DNA of 64,000 nt from Acidiphilium sp. 37-60-79 (GTDB lineage Bacteria; Pseudomonadota; Alphaproteobacteria; Acetobacterales; Acetobacteraceae): assembly GCA_002279355.1 (NCBI GenBank), contig NCBV01000001.1:62001-126000 (forward strand), in the 5' to 3' direction. Made by a program: the position numbers and the translations under genes. Under the pieces are notes generated by a model, which was given only the letters and a program-made list of their open reading frames with translations, was not told the origin of the DNA and searched no databases. Below are positions 27,041 to 34,594 of the stretch, in pieces (position 1 is the stretch's first letter; each line of letters starts with the position of its first letter).

Positions 27041-27910
27041 TTAGAAACTAGGTTTACGACCTGGATAGATCGGTGATAACATTGTGTCATACCGCGTGGG
27101 GCCGGATGGAGGCCGTCGCGCCTCATCACCAAACACTCGCCCCAGCCAACTCATCATGTCATGCCCCGGCAGTGAGAGGACTGAATTTTGGTCAGCGATG
27201 AAGGCATGATCAGCCGACGGTGTTGACGAATCGCGATTTCGCCAAGCCATAGGCGCCCGCGCACTGCCATCAGTTTGGATGCCCGGAGCAAACCGCTGAT
27301 CGCCTGCAACGAGATTGGACAGCTGATGGCGTTGACGAGACAATTTAGGCGCTGATGGTCCACTCTCGGATGCAACATCTGCGCCGCGCCGCACTGGCGC
27401 AATCGCCCTATATGTTCGCTGCTTCGGCTCGCGCACGGCCATTCCTGGTTTGGTGGCATGGGCCAAAACGCGTTGACTTTGATACCAATGCCGTCGGCTA
27501 GAGACACGATGGTGAGATAATTTTATTATGCCGCGCAGGCTTATCGCCAAACCAGTCTGCCGATCTCCATTTCTGATCTTGGGGACGTAACGCGCCGACG
27601 CGCGATAGCGTGGCGACACGACGAGCCCGTGGCCCTGAACCGATCGGTACCGACCATAATTCAAGCGGCGCATGGTCTGACGAGCGCGGCGGCGAACCTG
27701 CGAAGGATACGCCGCCGGGCTTGGACGGGCGATCAAAGCCTCGTAGGGAACCATGTCAAATTGCCGAACCGCCCGACGACCGCGAAACGGCGCGGTCCGC
27801 GCGCGGATCGGCGTGAAACCAGCCAAGCCTCGGCGCATCACCCAATGGTAACGCGGCCCCCTGCGCCCCCACTCACTTGCCCATGATCCGCGCCGATCTC
27901 GATGATTCAA
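27041..27910 (-). CDS. Arg-rich protein in tape-measure position
   Basis: A 289-residue frame that begins with TTG at 27910 overlapping the stop of the frameshift product (27907-27909) and ends just before the DNA-circularisation-N-like gene. It occupies the slot where tailed phages encode the tape measure, but it is short and very unlike one: Arg, Ser and Pro-rich (RRRARQTMRRLNYGRYRS; SRRHWYQSQR), without hydrophobic helices or heptad repeats. It could be a very short or degenerated tape measure, or an unrelated basic protein that replaced it. Alternative frames in this interval are short. A later start is possible because the first 40 residues look weak. Confidence 0.5.
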   Translation of the reverse strand: MNHRDRRGSWASEWGRRGPRYHWVMRRGLAGFTPIRARTAPFRGRRAVRQFDMVPYEALIARPSPAAYPSQVRRRARQTMRRLNYGRYRSVQGHGLVVSPRYRASARYVPKIRNGDRQTGLAISLRGIIKLSHHRVSSRRHWYQSQRVLAHATKPGMAVREPKQRTYRAIAPVRRGADVASESGPSAPKLSRQRHQLSNLVAGDQRFAPGIQTDGSARAPMAWRNRDSSTPSADHAFIADQNSVLSLPGHDMMSWLGRVFGDEARRPPSGPTRYDTMLSPIYPGRKPSF

Positions 27911-28382
27911 GATTCAGGCTCCCACATCATCCGCTGCCAGTCGAAATGCAGACCATCGAGCGTACCAAAACACACCACGAATGCCGTCCGGACCGCCTCA
28001 TCCAATTCGAACGCCACCTCAAATGGCACCCCGCGCCCGACCAGATAGAGACAGTCGATCAACGCCGGGTGCCGGCTTAGTTTCCCGCAAGTGCCAACAT
28101 CGGTCCATCGCCAGGTGGAACTAACAGATTTGCCACGGCGTCCAGGCCGACCTCGCCCAGCCGTTCCACCACATGCTCAATCGCAACCTCGCTGGTCGGA
28201 AATAGGAACGGCATATCATCAATCGCCGTAACCGCCGCAGCCAAACTAGCGACCCCCAAATAGGCGTCATTCATGGATAATTCGGGTCCGAGTGCTTTAA
28301 ATAATCGCAACCGATCCAACATCGAGATCTCGCGTACCTTGAGAACTCGGCCTGCCGCATCAGCAACAACACGCTCGCTCAT
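27907..28382 (-). CDS. Tail assembly chaperone, -1 frameshift product (G-T type)
   Basis: The zero frame (28077-28382) ends LALAGN-stop. The last codons contain G GGA AAC (minus strand; 28080-28086), a canonical -1 slippery heptamer. Slipping back one base continues reading to a TGA at 27907-27909, adding 57 residues (LSRHPALIDCLYLVGRGVPF and on to WQRMMWEPES), which look like folded protein and include the Trp-Gln-Arg...Trp-Glu motif usual in chaperone extensions. Total about 158 residues. Lambda G/GT uses the near-identical GGGAAAG. The extension would bind the tape measure while the G part binds the tube. Confidence 0.75.
28077..28382 (-). CDS. Tail assembly chaperone, zero-frame product (G type)
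   Basis: A 101-residue helical protein between tail tube and tape-measure slot: LDRLRLFKALGPELSMNDAYLGVASLAAAVTAIDDMPFLFPTSEVAIEHVVERLGEVGLDAV. Length, position and the frameshift site at its 3' end identify it as the tail assembly chaperone. It overlaps the tube gene by ATGA. It is not a structural part of the finished tail. Confidence 0.75.
   Translation of the reverse strand: MSERVVADAAGRVLKVREISMLDRLRLFKALGPELSMNDAYLGVASLAAAVTAIDDMPFLFPTSEVAIEHVVERLGEVGLDAVANLLVPPGDGPMLALAGN
28080..28086 (-). promoter_or_regulatory. Programmed -1 ribosomal frameshift site GGGAAAC
   Basis: On the minus strand the heptamer reads G GGA AAC in the zero frame, immediately followed by the TAA stop. Both tRNAs can re-pair in the -1 frame (GGG AAA). 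The GC-rich sequence just after it (CCGGCACCCGG) could add a stem as a pause signal. Confidence 0.75.
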
Positions 28383-28807
28383 AGCCGCTTCCTGGTCGAC
28401 GCAAAGAATTCCAATTTCTGTGCAACCGGCATATCCCCGCGATAAACCCCTGCCGAACTTAGCTTGAAAACAACACCATCAAACTGATAAGTGGACAGCG
28501 ATCCATCGGTTTCGGTAACATATTGATAAAGTGTTCCGGGCGCGATCGCTTGCCCAGTAAAATATGCCTGCTCGATTTGTGCAATGAAATCATCAACCGC
28601 CGAGCTGCCGCGATCAAGACTAAATCCGCCTTGCCAACCGCGCGGCAGCTCTGCACCGAGTTGAATACCGTCCAACCGATCAACCCGTACGCTCTGGGTG
28701 ATCTGACTTACTTCAAAACCCGTGACATAAGCCAGATCCACCCGCCCAAACGGGCCCATCACCACAAGTTGGCAATCATTGCCAACCGAAAAGCTATTAT
28801 ACGGCAT
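28379..28807 (-). CDS. Tail tube protein
   Basis: A 142-residue protein directly after the sheath gene. VGNDCQLVVMGPFGRVDLAYVTGFEVSQ and ELPRGWQGGFSLDRGSSAVDDFIAQIEQAYFTGQ follow the beta-barrel-plus-helix pattern of contractile tail tubes (gpFII/Mu M type). Start ATG 28807 is followed by the chaperone gene with an ATGA overlap. Hexameric rings of this protein would form the conduit inside the sheath. Confidence 0.8.
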   Translation of the reverse strand: MPYNSFSVGNDCQLVVMGPFGRVDLAYVTGFEVSQITQSVRVDRLDGIQLGAELPRGWQGGFSLDRGSSAVDDFIAQIEQAYFTGQAIAPGTLYQYVTETDGSLSTYQFDGVVFKLSSAGVYRGDMPVAQKLEFFASTRKRL

Positions 28808-28819
28808 GCCAAACTCTCC

Positions 28820-30376
28820 TTATACCGTGCCCTGCGGCAGCGTCTGTTGACTGACCTGAACCGTCTGGCCACCTTGCACATTAACAATAAATTTCTCGTT
28901 GATAGCTTGGTACAAAACCTGCACGTCAGCTTGCAAATAGCCAAGGCCCGTGCGCGATGCCGGGTTGTTAGAAATATCGCAAACCACAGCGAACGGGAGC
29001 GATCCATTTGTGCTACCCAATAGGCCCTGGGACAGCATCGCGTTTAAAAATGCCATTAAAGTTGAACGCACCTGCTGGAACAAAGTGGCGTTAATAACCT
29101 GACCAACATAAGCACCCATGCCAGCGGATAGCGTGGCCGCAATATAATTTGTTAGTCTTGTGTAGTTGTCACCGTTAATGGCAACATTGGAGGAGCTATT
29201 ATGCCCCCCACGCACACCCCAGAAATTACCGCCCGGCTGTGGATTAGCAATCACGTCAATACCAGCCGATAGCAACGCGGCCAAATCCGCCGTTGCATAA
29301 CTATTACTAATCCCGGACGGGCTTTGCCCTGATTTCTGACTGCCAACGACGCCATAAAGCGGCTTATTTAACGAAGATTGCTCCGGCGACAAATTTGCCA
29401 GCCGCCCCAACACAAAGGCCTGCGGCGAAGCCAACCGGGTGAGTTGATTTGCTTGATCATACCACCAGATCCAATCACCAAACATCAGTTTTGCCGCATA
29501 TGAATCGAGGCCTGCCGCCTGCTTAGTTGCCACCGCGTTCGTGATGGTGTCCCCCGCCGGACCGGCCAGGATCATATAGCAGCCTTCTTCAAGGCCGAAC
29601 GACACAAGCACGCTCCACTGCGTTGAGTCCGTCATATCGGCAAGCATCGCAAGGGTGCAGCCCTGACTCCGCAGCGCATACATACCGGTCCGGGGCACAG
29701 TATCCTGCCCAACCAGATAACTCGACACCAACGCCGCAACACCGTCACTCCCTGCGATCCCGGCAGAAAATGGATAAACCCCAGGGCTAGGAGCAATGCT
29801 CGAAGTCCCCGCTGTTGCTGCCACTAATTGCGACGCGCCCCGCAGCGGCCCGGTGCCTTGGTTGACCGCATCGCCCATAGCCTGCCACAACGCATTCCCA
29901 GTTCCGAGCAGATTATCAAAGACCTCGGGTGGCCGTCCAGGCATCGATATCGTAACCCGCCAGCTATTGACGGCCGATCCAGGCGAAAGCGTCACCGCCA
30001 TCATATTGCCCAAGCTACCAGTGTAAATCGCAGTAAACTCGATTGCCCCGAATATCGTAAGTGCCGCCGCAGTGTCCGTGCCATCGGTCACTCGCACACA
30101 TCGGAAATTTCCCGCACCCTGCTGCACTGCGATAGCAACGGCAGTGCCCATATCGAATGGCCGCGCCATCACGGGACCAAAGCCAAGCGCATAATCAGAC
30201 ATCGAGCCAATGACCATCGGCTCATTCACGGGGCCCCAGCTCGCACTACCAACAATCCCGGCGACATCGGTTGGGACACCATTGAGCAGCAATGTCTGCG
30301 GCGGTACAATCTGAACGTACAAATCCGGCACAATTAGAGCCGTGGTATTTAACGCTCCCAGCGTGGTAATCGGCAT
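28820..30376 (-). CDS. Contractile tail sheath protein
   Basis: A 518-residue protein with the sheath pattern: an N-terminal PDLYVQIVPPQTLLLNGVPTDVAGIVGSASWGPVNEPM (variable domain entry), a middle domain, and a conserved C-terminal part (GDNYTRLTNYIAATLSAGMGAYVGQVINATLFQQVRSTLMAFLNAMLSQG..RTGLGYLQADVQVLYQAINEKFIVNVQGGQ) that forms the interlocking handshake. This gene defines the particle as contractile (myovirus-type). Confidence 0.9.
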   Translation of the reverse strand: MPITTLGALNTTALIVPDLYVQIVPPQTLLLNGVPTDVAGIVGSASWGPVNEPMVIGSMSDYALGFGPVMARPFDMGTAVAIAVQQGAGNFRCVRVTDGTDTAAALTIFGAIEFTAIYTGSLGNMMAVTLSPGSAVNSWRVTISMPGRPPEVFDNLLGTGNALWQAMGDAVNQGTGPLRGASQLVAATAGTSSIAPSPGVYPFSAGIAGSDGVAALVSSYLVGQDTVPRTGMYALRSQGCTLAMLADMTDSTQWSVLVSFGLEEGCYMILAGPAGDTITNAVATKQAAGLDSYAAKLMFGDWIWWYDQANQLTRLASPQAFVLGRLANLSPEQSSLNKPLYGVVGSQKSGQSPSGISNSYATADLAALLSAGIDVIANPQPGGNFWGVRGGHNSSSNVAINGDNYTRLTNYIAATLSAGMGAYVGQVINATLFQQVRSTLMAFLNAMLSQGLLGSTNGSLPFAVVCDISNNPASRTGLGYLQADVQVLYQAINEKFIVNVQGGQTVQVSQQTLPQGTV

Positions 30377-30379
30377 GGG

Positions 30380-30517
30380 TCAGACCTCCGACAAAACGCG
30401 CACAACGGACCCAGCGTGACCCGCTGCCAATAACCGGGCAATCTCACCCGGATCGGTTATCGCATCACCCCGTTTGAACCCAAGAAATGGCTTCACCACA
30501 ACCAGCTTGATCGTCAT
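30380..30517 (-). CDS. Small phage protein, 45 residues
   Basis: A short frame from ATG 30517 with AAGGAG five bases upstream; an ATG just before (30520) is too close to that site. The product TIKLVVVKPFLGFKRGDAIT..EIARLLAAGHAGSVVRV resembles the small SH3-like proteins found before sheath genes in Mu-like phages. A longer frame in the same phase extends upstream but overlaps the previous gene. Function unknown, possibly structural. Confidence 0.6.
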   Translation of the reverse strand: MTIKLVVVKPFLGFKRGDAITDPGEIARLLAAGHAGSVVRVLSEV

Positions 30518-30527
30518 CATATCTCCT

Positions 30528-31373
30528 TCAGCCGGCCAAGCCGGCAACAAACGTTCCATTGGCGGAAATGTCACCCACTCCGAACAACATCGCCGGCTCA
30601 ATTTCAGCCAAAGTTGTTGGATATTCGGCAGCATAGATAAAATCGCGTCGGTATAACGACTGATTAGCGCCCTGATCACGTGTAGCCCCCCCGGCAAACA
30701 CCAAGTGCGCAACGGATCCATCGGCAAGCGCTACAAATTGCGGCTCCGCTAACGCGCAGTCGACAAACCCTGCAGCCACATCGCGAGTAAGCGGGTCAGC
30801 GCACCAGAGCGAGATTTGAAATTGCTGTTCTTGGCGCTTGATTTCTTTCAACGCACCAGCCCCGCTCACAACTCGAGCTGTAAACAGTTTAGCCGCTGGG
30901 ACACTTAAACTTGAGCCCCGATAATTCACAATCCAGCCAGCTGCCCGCAGCAACGCGGCCAAATTACTGGCGACTGTTGGGGGACTGTCAGCGGGCTGCA
31001 CAGCATACGGGAAAATTGCCCCATCAACCGCGATGCCAGCCAGTTGCCCGGCAGCACAACTTCCCGAAAATATGGCCGTCCCTTCGCCAACAGAAACCGA
31101 CAGCGATGCGGCAACTGGAGCAACAACTTGCCAAACTCTTGGAAATCGCGTCGTATTACGAATCGTCGTGGCATCAGGGACCACGGTGGCATGTGCAATC
31201 CCGCGTGCTAGATCAGCATCCAAAACCGCGCTCGTCGGCCAGCCCCGATAAACACGCCAGACGACCGGCCCGCTCGGGCCATTCACCGATGACGCAACGG
31301 CACTCCCCGCCGGATACAGCGCATTCGCAACAATAGCGACCAAGGCGTTCTCAACATCGGCTTGGTCAGCCAT
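30528..31373 (-). CDS. Neck/tail completion-type phage protein
   Basis: A 281-residue protein from ATG 31373, overlapping the previous stop as TGATG (a GTG one codon before is an alternative). It opens with a helix (DQADVENALVAIVANALYPA), then a beta-rich body with VWRVYRGWP and a late KRQEQQFQISLWCADPLTRD that resembles phage tail terminator or completion proteins. Location between connector and sheath supports a neck function. I do not recognise a precise family. Confidence 0.5.
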   Translation of the reverse strand: MADQADVENALVAIVANALYPAGSAVASSVNGPSGPVVWRVYRGWPTSAVLDADLARGIAHATVVPDATTIRNTTRFPRVWQVVAPVAASLSVSVGEGTAIFSGSCAAGQLAGIAVDGAIFPYAVQPADSPPTVASNLAALLRAAGWIVNYRGSSLSVPAAKLFTARVVSGAGALKEIKRQEQQFQISLWCADPLTRDVAAGFVDCALAEPQFVALADGSVAHLVFAGGATRDQGANQSLYRRDFIYAAEYPTTLAEIEPAMLFGVGDISANGTFVAGLAG

Positions 31374-32017
31374 CACGCAACACTTTCAGTCAATGCGAGG
31401 CGCCAAACGCCACCGAACCGCGCGGCCGCGTCGACCACGAATTGCCGCCCTCGACCATCACGCAAAATATCAGCGACCAACGGTCCCGCACCATCCACTG
31501 CAGCAACAACCGCGACATAACCAGGCAATTTGGTATCATCTGGGAGCCCCAGTCGGGTGCGATCACTAACGCCACCCGGCGTTAACGCTGCGGGGAAACC
31601 CGCGAGCACCACGCGGGCATCGCTCAGCAGCACCGCACCGTATGGGTTGAGGCCCGGCACAGCCGGTGTAGCCGTGCGCCATAGCGTGATCACCTCGTTA
31701 CATTGCACACCCAAAGCGGGCGCAGGTGCTTCATTCGTCGCCACTAAATAAGTACCACCAGGACCAACCAAATAATCCCCGGCCAACACGTAGGCCTGGT
31801 CAAGCACAAGTTGACGGAACGGTACCCCAAATCCCGCTGGACTGCGTATGCCGCCCCCTGCGGGGATCGATAGCACACCGAGCCGAACGATTCGTCGGGC
31901 CGATACTAACGGGCAAGACCCATCAATGGCCCGATAAGCATCACAGATCACGCCCGCTTTACGCGCCGCCATGCCACCGCCATAAGCGATACGATCAGCC
32001 AGCCGTAGACCGTCCAT
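31373..32017 (-). CDS. Phage structural protein of unknown family (neck region)
   Basis: From ATG 32017 (GAGG five bases before) the product is 214 residues, Gly/Ala/Val-rich with a beta pattern (GDYLVGPGGTYLVATNE; GYVAVVAAVDGAGPLVADIL). It lies after the head-tail connector and before the completion-type gene. Probably a neck or tail-joining protein; no recognisable motif beyond context. Confidence 0.5.
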   Translation of the reverse strand: MDGLRLADRIAYGGGMAARKAGVICDAYRAIDGSCPLVSARRIVRLGVLSIPAGGGIRSPAGFGVPFRQLVLDQAYVLAGDYLVGPGGTYLVATNEAPAPALGVQCNEVITLWRTATPAVPGLNPYGAVLLSDARVVLAGFPAALTPGGVSDRTRLGLPDDTKLPGYVAVVAAVDGAGPLVADILRDGRGRQFVVDAAARFGGVWRLALTESVA

Positions 32018-32024
32018 AGCCACC

Positions 32025-32429
32025 TCATACAATCAGAGAAATGCCTGATGAATCCAACGAAGGACCGGGGGGAAGCCCCAAGAACCCACAAAGCCGCCGC
32101 CGCCATTGATCAAACAGGGCAGCCCGATCCCGCACTTCTTGTCGATTATGTTGCCAACTCGCAGCAGAATCAGTATCGAGATTACCCGACGCCTCGGGAA
32201 TAACTGCTTCCAACGCGCTTAAGGTCGTTAAATATTGCAAAACAACCACAATCTCGGTGGGTGCAAGGTTATTCATTCGATATTCTAGCGTTCCATACGC
32301 TTGGAAAAATCGCCAGGACTCAAAACCCGCAGCACCGGCACCATAGGCAGGATATCCACAAAATCGCCTGACGTCGACCTTCTGGGCATCGCTAAGAATG
32401 CCCGGCACTGAGTTGAGATTCCCGGACAT
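32025..32429 (-). CDS. Head-tail connector-type protein
   Basis: A 134-residue protein from ATG 32429. SDAQKVDVRRFCGYPAYG, a helix with ESWRFFQAYGTLEYRMNNL, then NLDTDSAASWQHN and a Trp-Arg-Arg-Arg-Leu-Cys segment near the end form a pattern I recognise from alphaproteobacterial phage connector proteins. Longer upstream frame rejected because it overlaps the preceding gene out of phase. Helical adaptor between portal and tail is the expected role. Confidence 0.6.
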   Translation of the reverse strand: MSGNLNSVPGILSDAQKVDVRRFCGYPAYGAGAAGFESWRFFQAYGTLEYRMNNLAPTEIVVVLQYLTTLSALEAVIPEASGNLDTDSAASWQHNRQEVRDRAALFDQWRRRLCGFLGLPPGPSLDSSGISLIV

Positions 32430-32430
32430 C

Positions 32431-32739
32431 TCAATAAACCGATCCGTCACCGCGGGTAAAAAATACACTCCCCGTGCCTGAGGCCAACACCACACTCGCG
32501 GTTGTGACCAGTCGGCCTGCATCAAATAGCATGCGTGCGCCGGGCGGAACTGGCGTGTCGCTGATCTGCGCAGTTGTATCGCCAACCATCCCAAACCGAA
32601 TGAAGGCAACGGAGGTCGTGCTGTTATAAACCAACATGCTCGATCCGCCGGGCGGCAGCGCAATACTCGCCGCCGCTGCACTGGCCCCAATTACCACCGT
32701 TCCGGCTGGCCGAAACGGCAAGCTTGCCCCTGTCGACAT
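32431..32739 (-). CDS. Possible head decoration protein
   Basis: A 102-residue beta-rich protein from ATG 32739: FRPAGTVVIGASAAAASIALPPGGSSMLVYN; VPPGARMLFDAG; TGSVFFTRGDGSVY. Small beta proteins just after the capsid gene often decorate the head lattice. There is no family I can name; the role is by position. Confidence 0.5.
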   Translation of the reverse strand: MSTGASLPFRPAGTVVIGASAAAASIALPPGGSSMLVYNSTTSVAFIRFGMVGDTTAQISDTPVPPGARMLFDAGRLVTTASVVLASGTGSVFFTRGDGSVY

Positions 32740-32749
32740 GCTCGTCTCC

Positions 32750-34072
32750 TTAACCGATATGCTCGATCATAACAGCGCGTTTAAAGTTCGAATTTGTCGC
32801 GGTGGGAACCTCAAACGGCGTTGTCGTAGTGTCAGACGGCGCACAAAACCCACCAATCCAATACCAAGATTGCGCAATGATCTGCTGGAGCCGATCAATC
32901 GGTTCACGCGTGACCATTGCAATATTGTCAACAATATGCACCAGCGCATCCTTGGGTGCCACATCATCAGCGCCGATCCCGGCAAAATCGGCCTCAATCA
33001 ATGCGCCCTTGCCACAGACAATCGGGCGCCGCACAAACAAGCCACCCAGCGTTGGATGCGACTGAACATAGGCCTCGGTTGTCGTAATGAAACGCAAGCC
33101 CAGAAAATCATTCACCATTCCCTGGCGAAAGACCGAATTAGCCGAGGTAGCGCCCTGAAATAACTGCCTAAAATCGGGATCAGCAAATAATTGACGTGCG
33201 GATACTGGATCGAGATAGCAATTATATACACCATCAATATCTGGCACGGCGTTCAGGCGCAGTGCAGCCACCGCATCAAGCAACGCTGACATTGTTAGCA
33301 TATCGGTCGCCTGCAGTTGCCCGGTCGTCAGGCGCCCCGATGGCCGCTTGATAGCACTCGCGGTAATCGCGAGCACAGGATTGCCTGCCGTTCCATCGGC
33401 GATGGTAATCGCCGTACCAAACGTCAATTGACCGGAAATACCGCCGGGGGCCGATGAATTATTGGTTATATCCGGCGTCACCCCGATCAGACTATAGGAG
33501 TTACTCCCAACCGCGACCGATAATGGCGCTGATGCCGACACCGCGGTTTGCACTCCGTTCACAAAAATCGTTGTAAATCCGCGAATATCGTCCACAGAAA
33601 TTACGGGTGCGTCAGCGGTCAACGTGCTGACCACCCGCGTATTGCCGCCAAAGTATGGGGCGAACAGCGCGTTCCGAGCCAACTCGTCAAGGCTGCGCGC
33701 AGCCTGCTCGCCATTGGTCGCGGCATTTTGCAAAAACTGGCTGGCAATGCCAACACGGCTGGTAACCATGTTCAAGTCTTGCGTCGCCGCATAGAAGTTG
33801 AGCGTTACAGTATATTGCTCAACCCCCCAACCCTGCGGGATCAGGCCATTATCCAAATTGGTATTGGTCGAGGCTGCAATTGGTGTGGTAACTGAGGGCT
33901 TCAGCCCCGCCCGTGTCTTGGTGAGTGTCTCGCCGATACCCACAGCAAATGACTCGCGGTCGGCGATCATTCGATAGCCGAGTTTTGAGTGCAGCGCCTG
34001 CTCGAACTCACGCTCGAGAAATCCCTGCTGGATAATCGGTTGCAACGACGCCGGAAAATTATCAATGCCCAT
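32750..34072 (-). CDS. Major capsid protein
   Basis: From ATG 34072 (AAGGA seven bases before; the TTG two codons earlier is less likely) the product is 440 residues. An N-terminal helix (ASLQPIIQQGFLEREFEQALHSKLGYR) and a body with HK97-type features: EQYTVTLNFYAATQDLNMVTSRV, TNGEQAARSLDELARNALF, an inserted beta domain (150-240) and LDAVAALRLNAVPDIDGVYNCYLDP. It looks like the N4-gp56/P22-like branch in which a scaffold rather than a delta domain controls assembly. No protease gene is nearby, consistent with that. Confidence 0.8.
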   Translation of the reverse strand: MGIDNFPASLQPIIQQGFLEREFEQALHSKLGYRMIADRESFAVGIGETLTKTRAGLKPSVTTPIAASTNTNLDNGLIPQGWGVEQYTVTLNFYAATQDLNMVTSRVGIASQFLQNAATNGEQAARSLDELARNALFAPYFGGNTRVVSTLTADAPVISVDDIRGFTTIFVNGVQTAVSASAPLSVAVGSNSYSLIGVTPDITNNSSAPGGISGQLTFGTAITIADGTAGNPVLAITASAIKRPSGRLTTGQLQATDMLTMSALLDAVAALRLNAVPDIDGVYNCYLDPVSARQLFADPDFRQLFQGATSANSVFRQGMVNDFLGLRFITTTEAYVQSHPTLGGLFVRRPIVCGKGALIEADFAGIGADDVAPKDALVHIVDNIAMVTREPIDRLQQIIAQSWYWIGGFCAPSDTTTTPFEVPTATNSNFKRAVMIEHIG

Positions 34073-34186
34073 GGTCAAGTCCTTCTTCTAACATTTGAAC
34101 GCGGAACATCGCCAACGCAGTCCCCCGCGCGGTCGAAGCTTCAAATTGGTGCAAAGCCTTGCGCGCAACGCGCGCCAAATCCGGCG

Positions 34187-34594
34187 TTAACGGATCAACG
34201 TCGCCCGCGCCGTCCGCCACTCAGCCTCACTCATCTCACGGGCATGGCGCATACGTGGTGATTGCGCACGAGGCGCCGCCGCAACCGACGATGAGGAGGA
34301 GTGTCCAAATAACCACGCCTTGGATTTTCGAAGATCTGCGATAATCGCGGTAGCATTGGGAACCGTCCCATCCTCGGCAAGCGTGACCTGATCGAAATCG
34401 AGCAGTTTCAGCCCGTCGAGATCAATCATGCCGGCACGAATTGCAGCAATTTTCAATTCAGCCCGCTTCAGCCGTTCGGAGGCTTCGTGCTGCCCTTGCA
34501 CCAATGCGGCCTCAGCCGCCTCGGCGCGGGCGCGCCAATCGTCGCCAGCCTCAGTTTCAGGGACCGCATCATCCGCTACCGCTTCAATCATCAT
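34187..34594 (-). CDS. Capsid scaffolding protein
   Basis: From ATG 34594 (GGAG seven bases before; overlaps the portal stop by 11 bases) the product is 135 residues: acidic N-terminus, a charged coiled coil (DWRARAEAAEAALVQGQHEASERLKRAELK) and IRAGMIDLDGLKLLDF..VTLAEDGTVPNATAIIADLRKSKAWLFG, the GP20-like scaffold signature. Located between portal and capsid, its normal place. It would be expelled during head maturation. The 100-base gap to the capsid gene is otherwise empty. Confidence 0.75.
   Translation of the reverse strand: MMIEAVADDAVPETEAGDDWRARAEAAEAALVQGQHEASERLKRAELKIAAIRAGMIDLDGLKLLDFDQVTLAEDGTVPNATAIIADLRKSKAWLFGHSSSSSVAAAPRAQSPRMRHAREMSEAEWRTARATLIR

Noticed and set aside
27154-27507. 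Alternative 117-residue frame in the tape-measure slot
   Set aside because: It lies inside the longer 289-residue frame in another phase, with no ribosome site or recognisable pattern.
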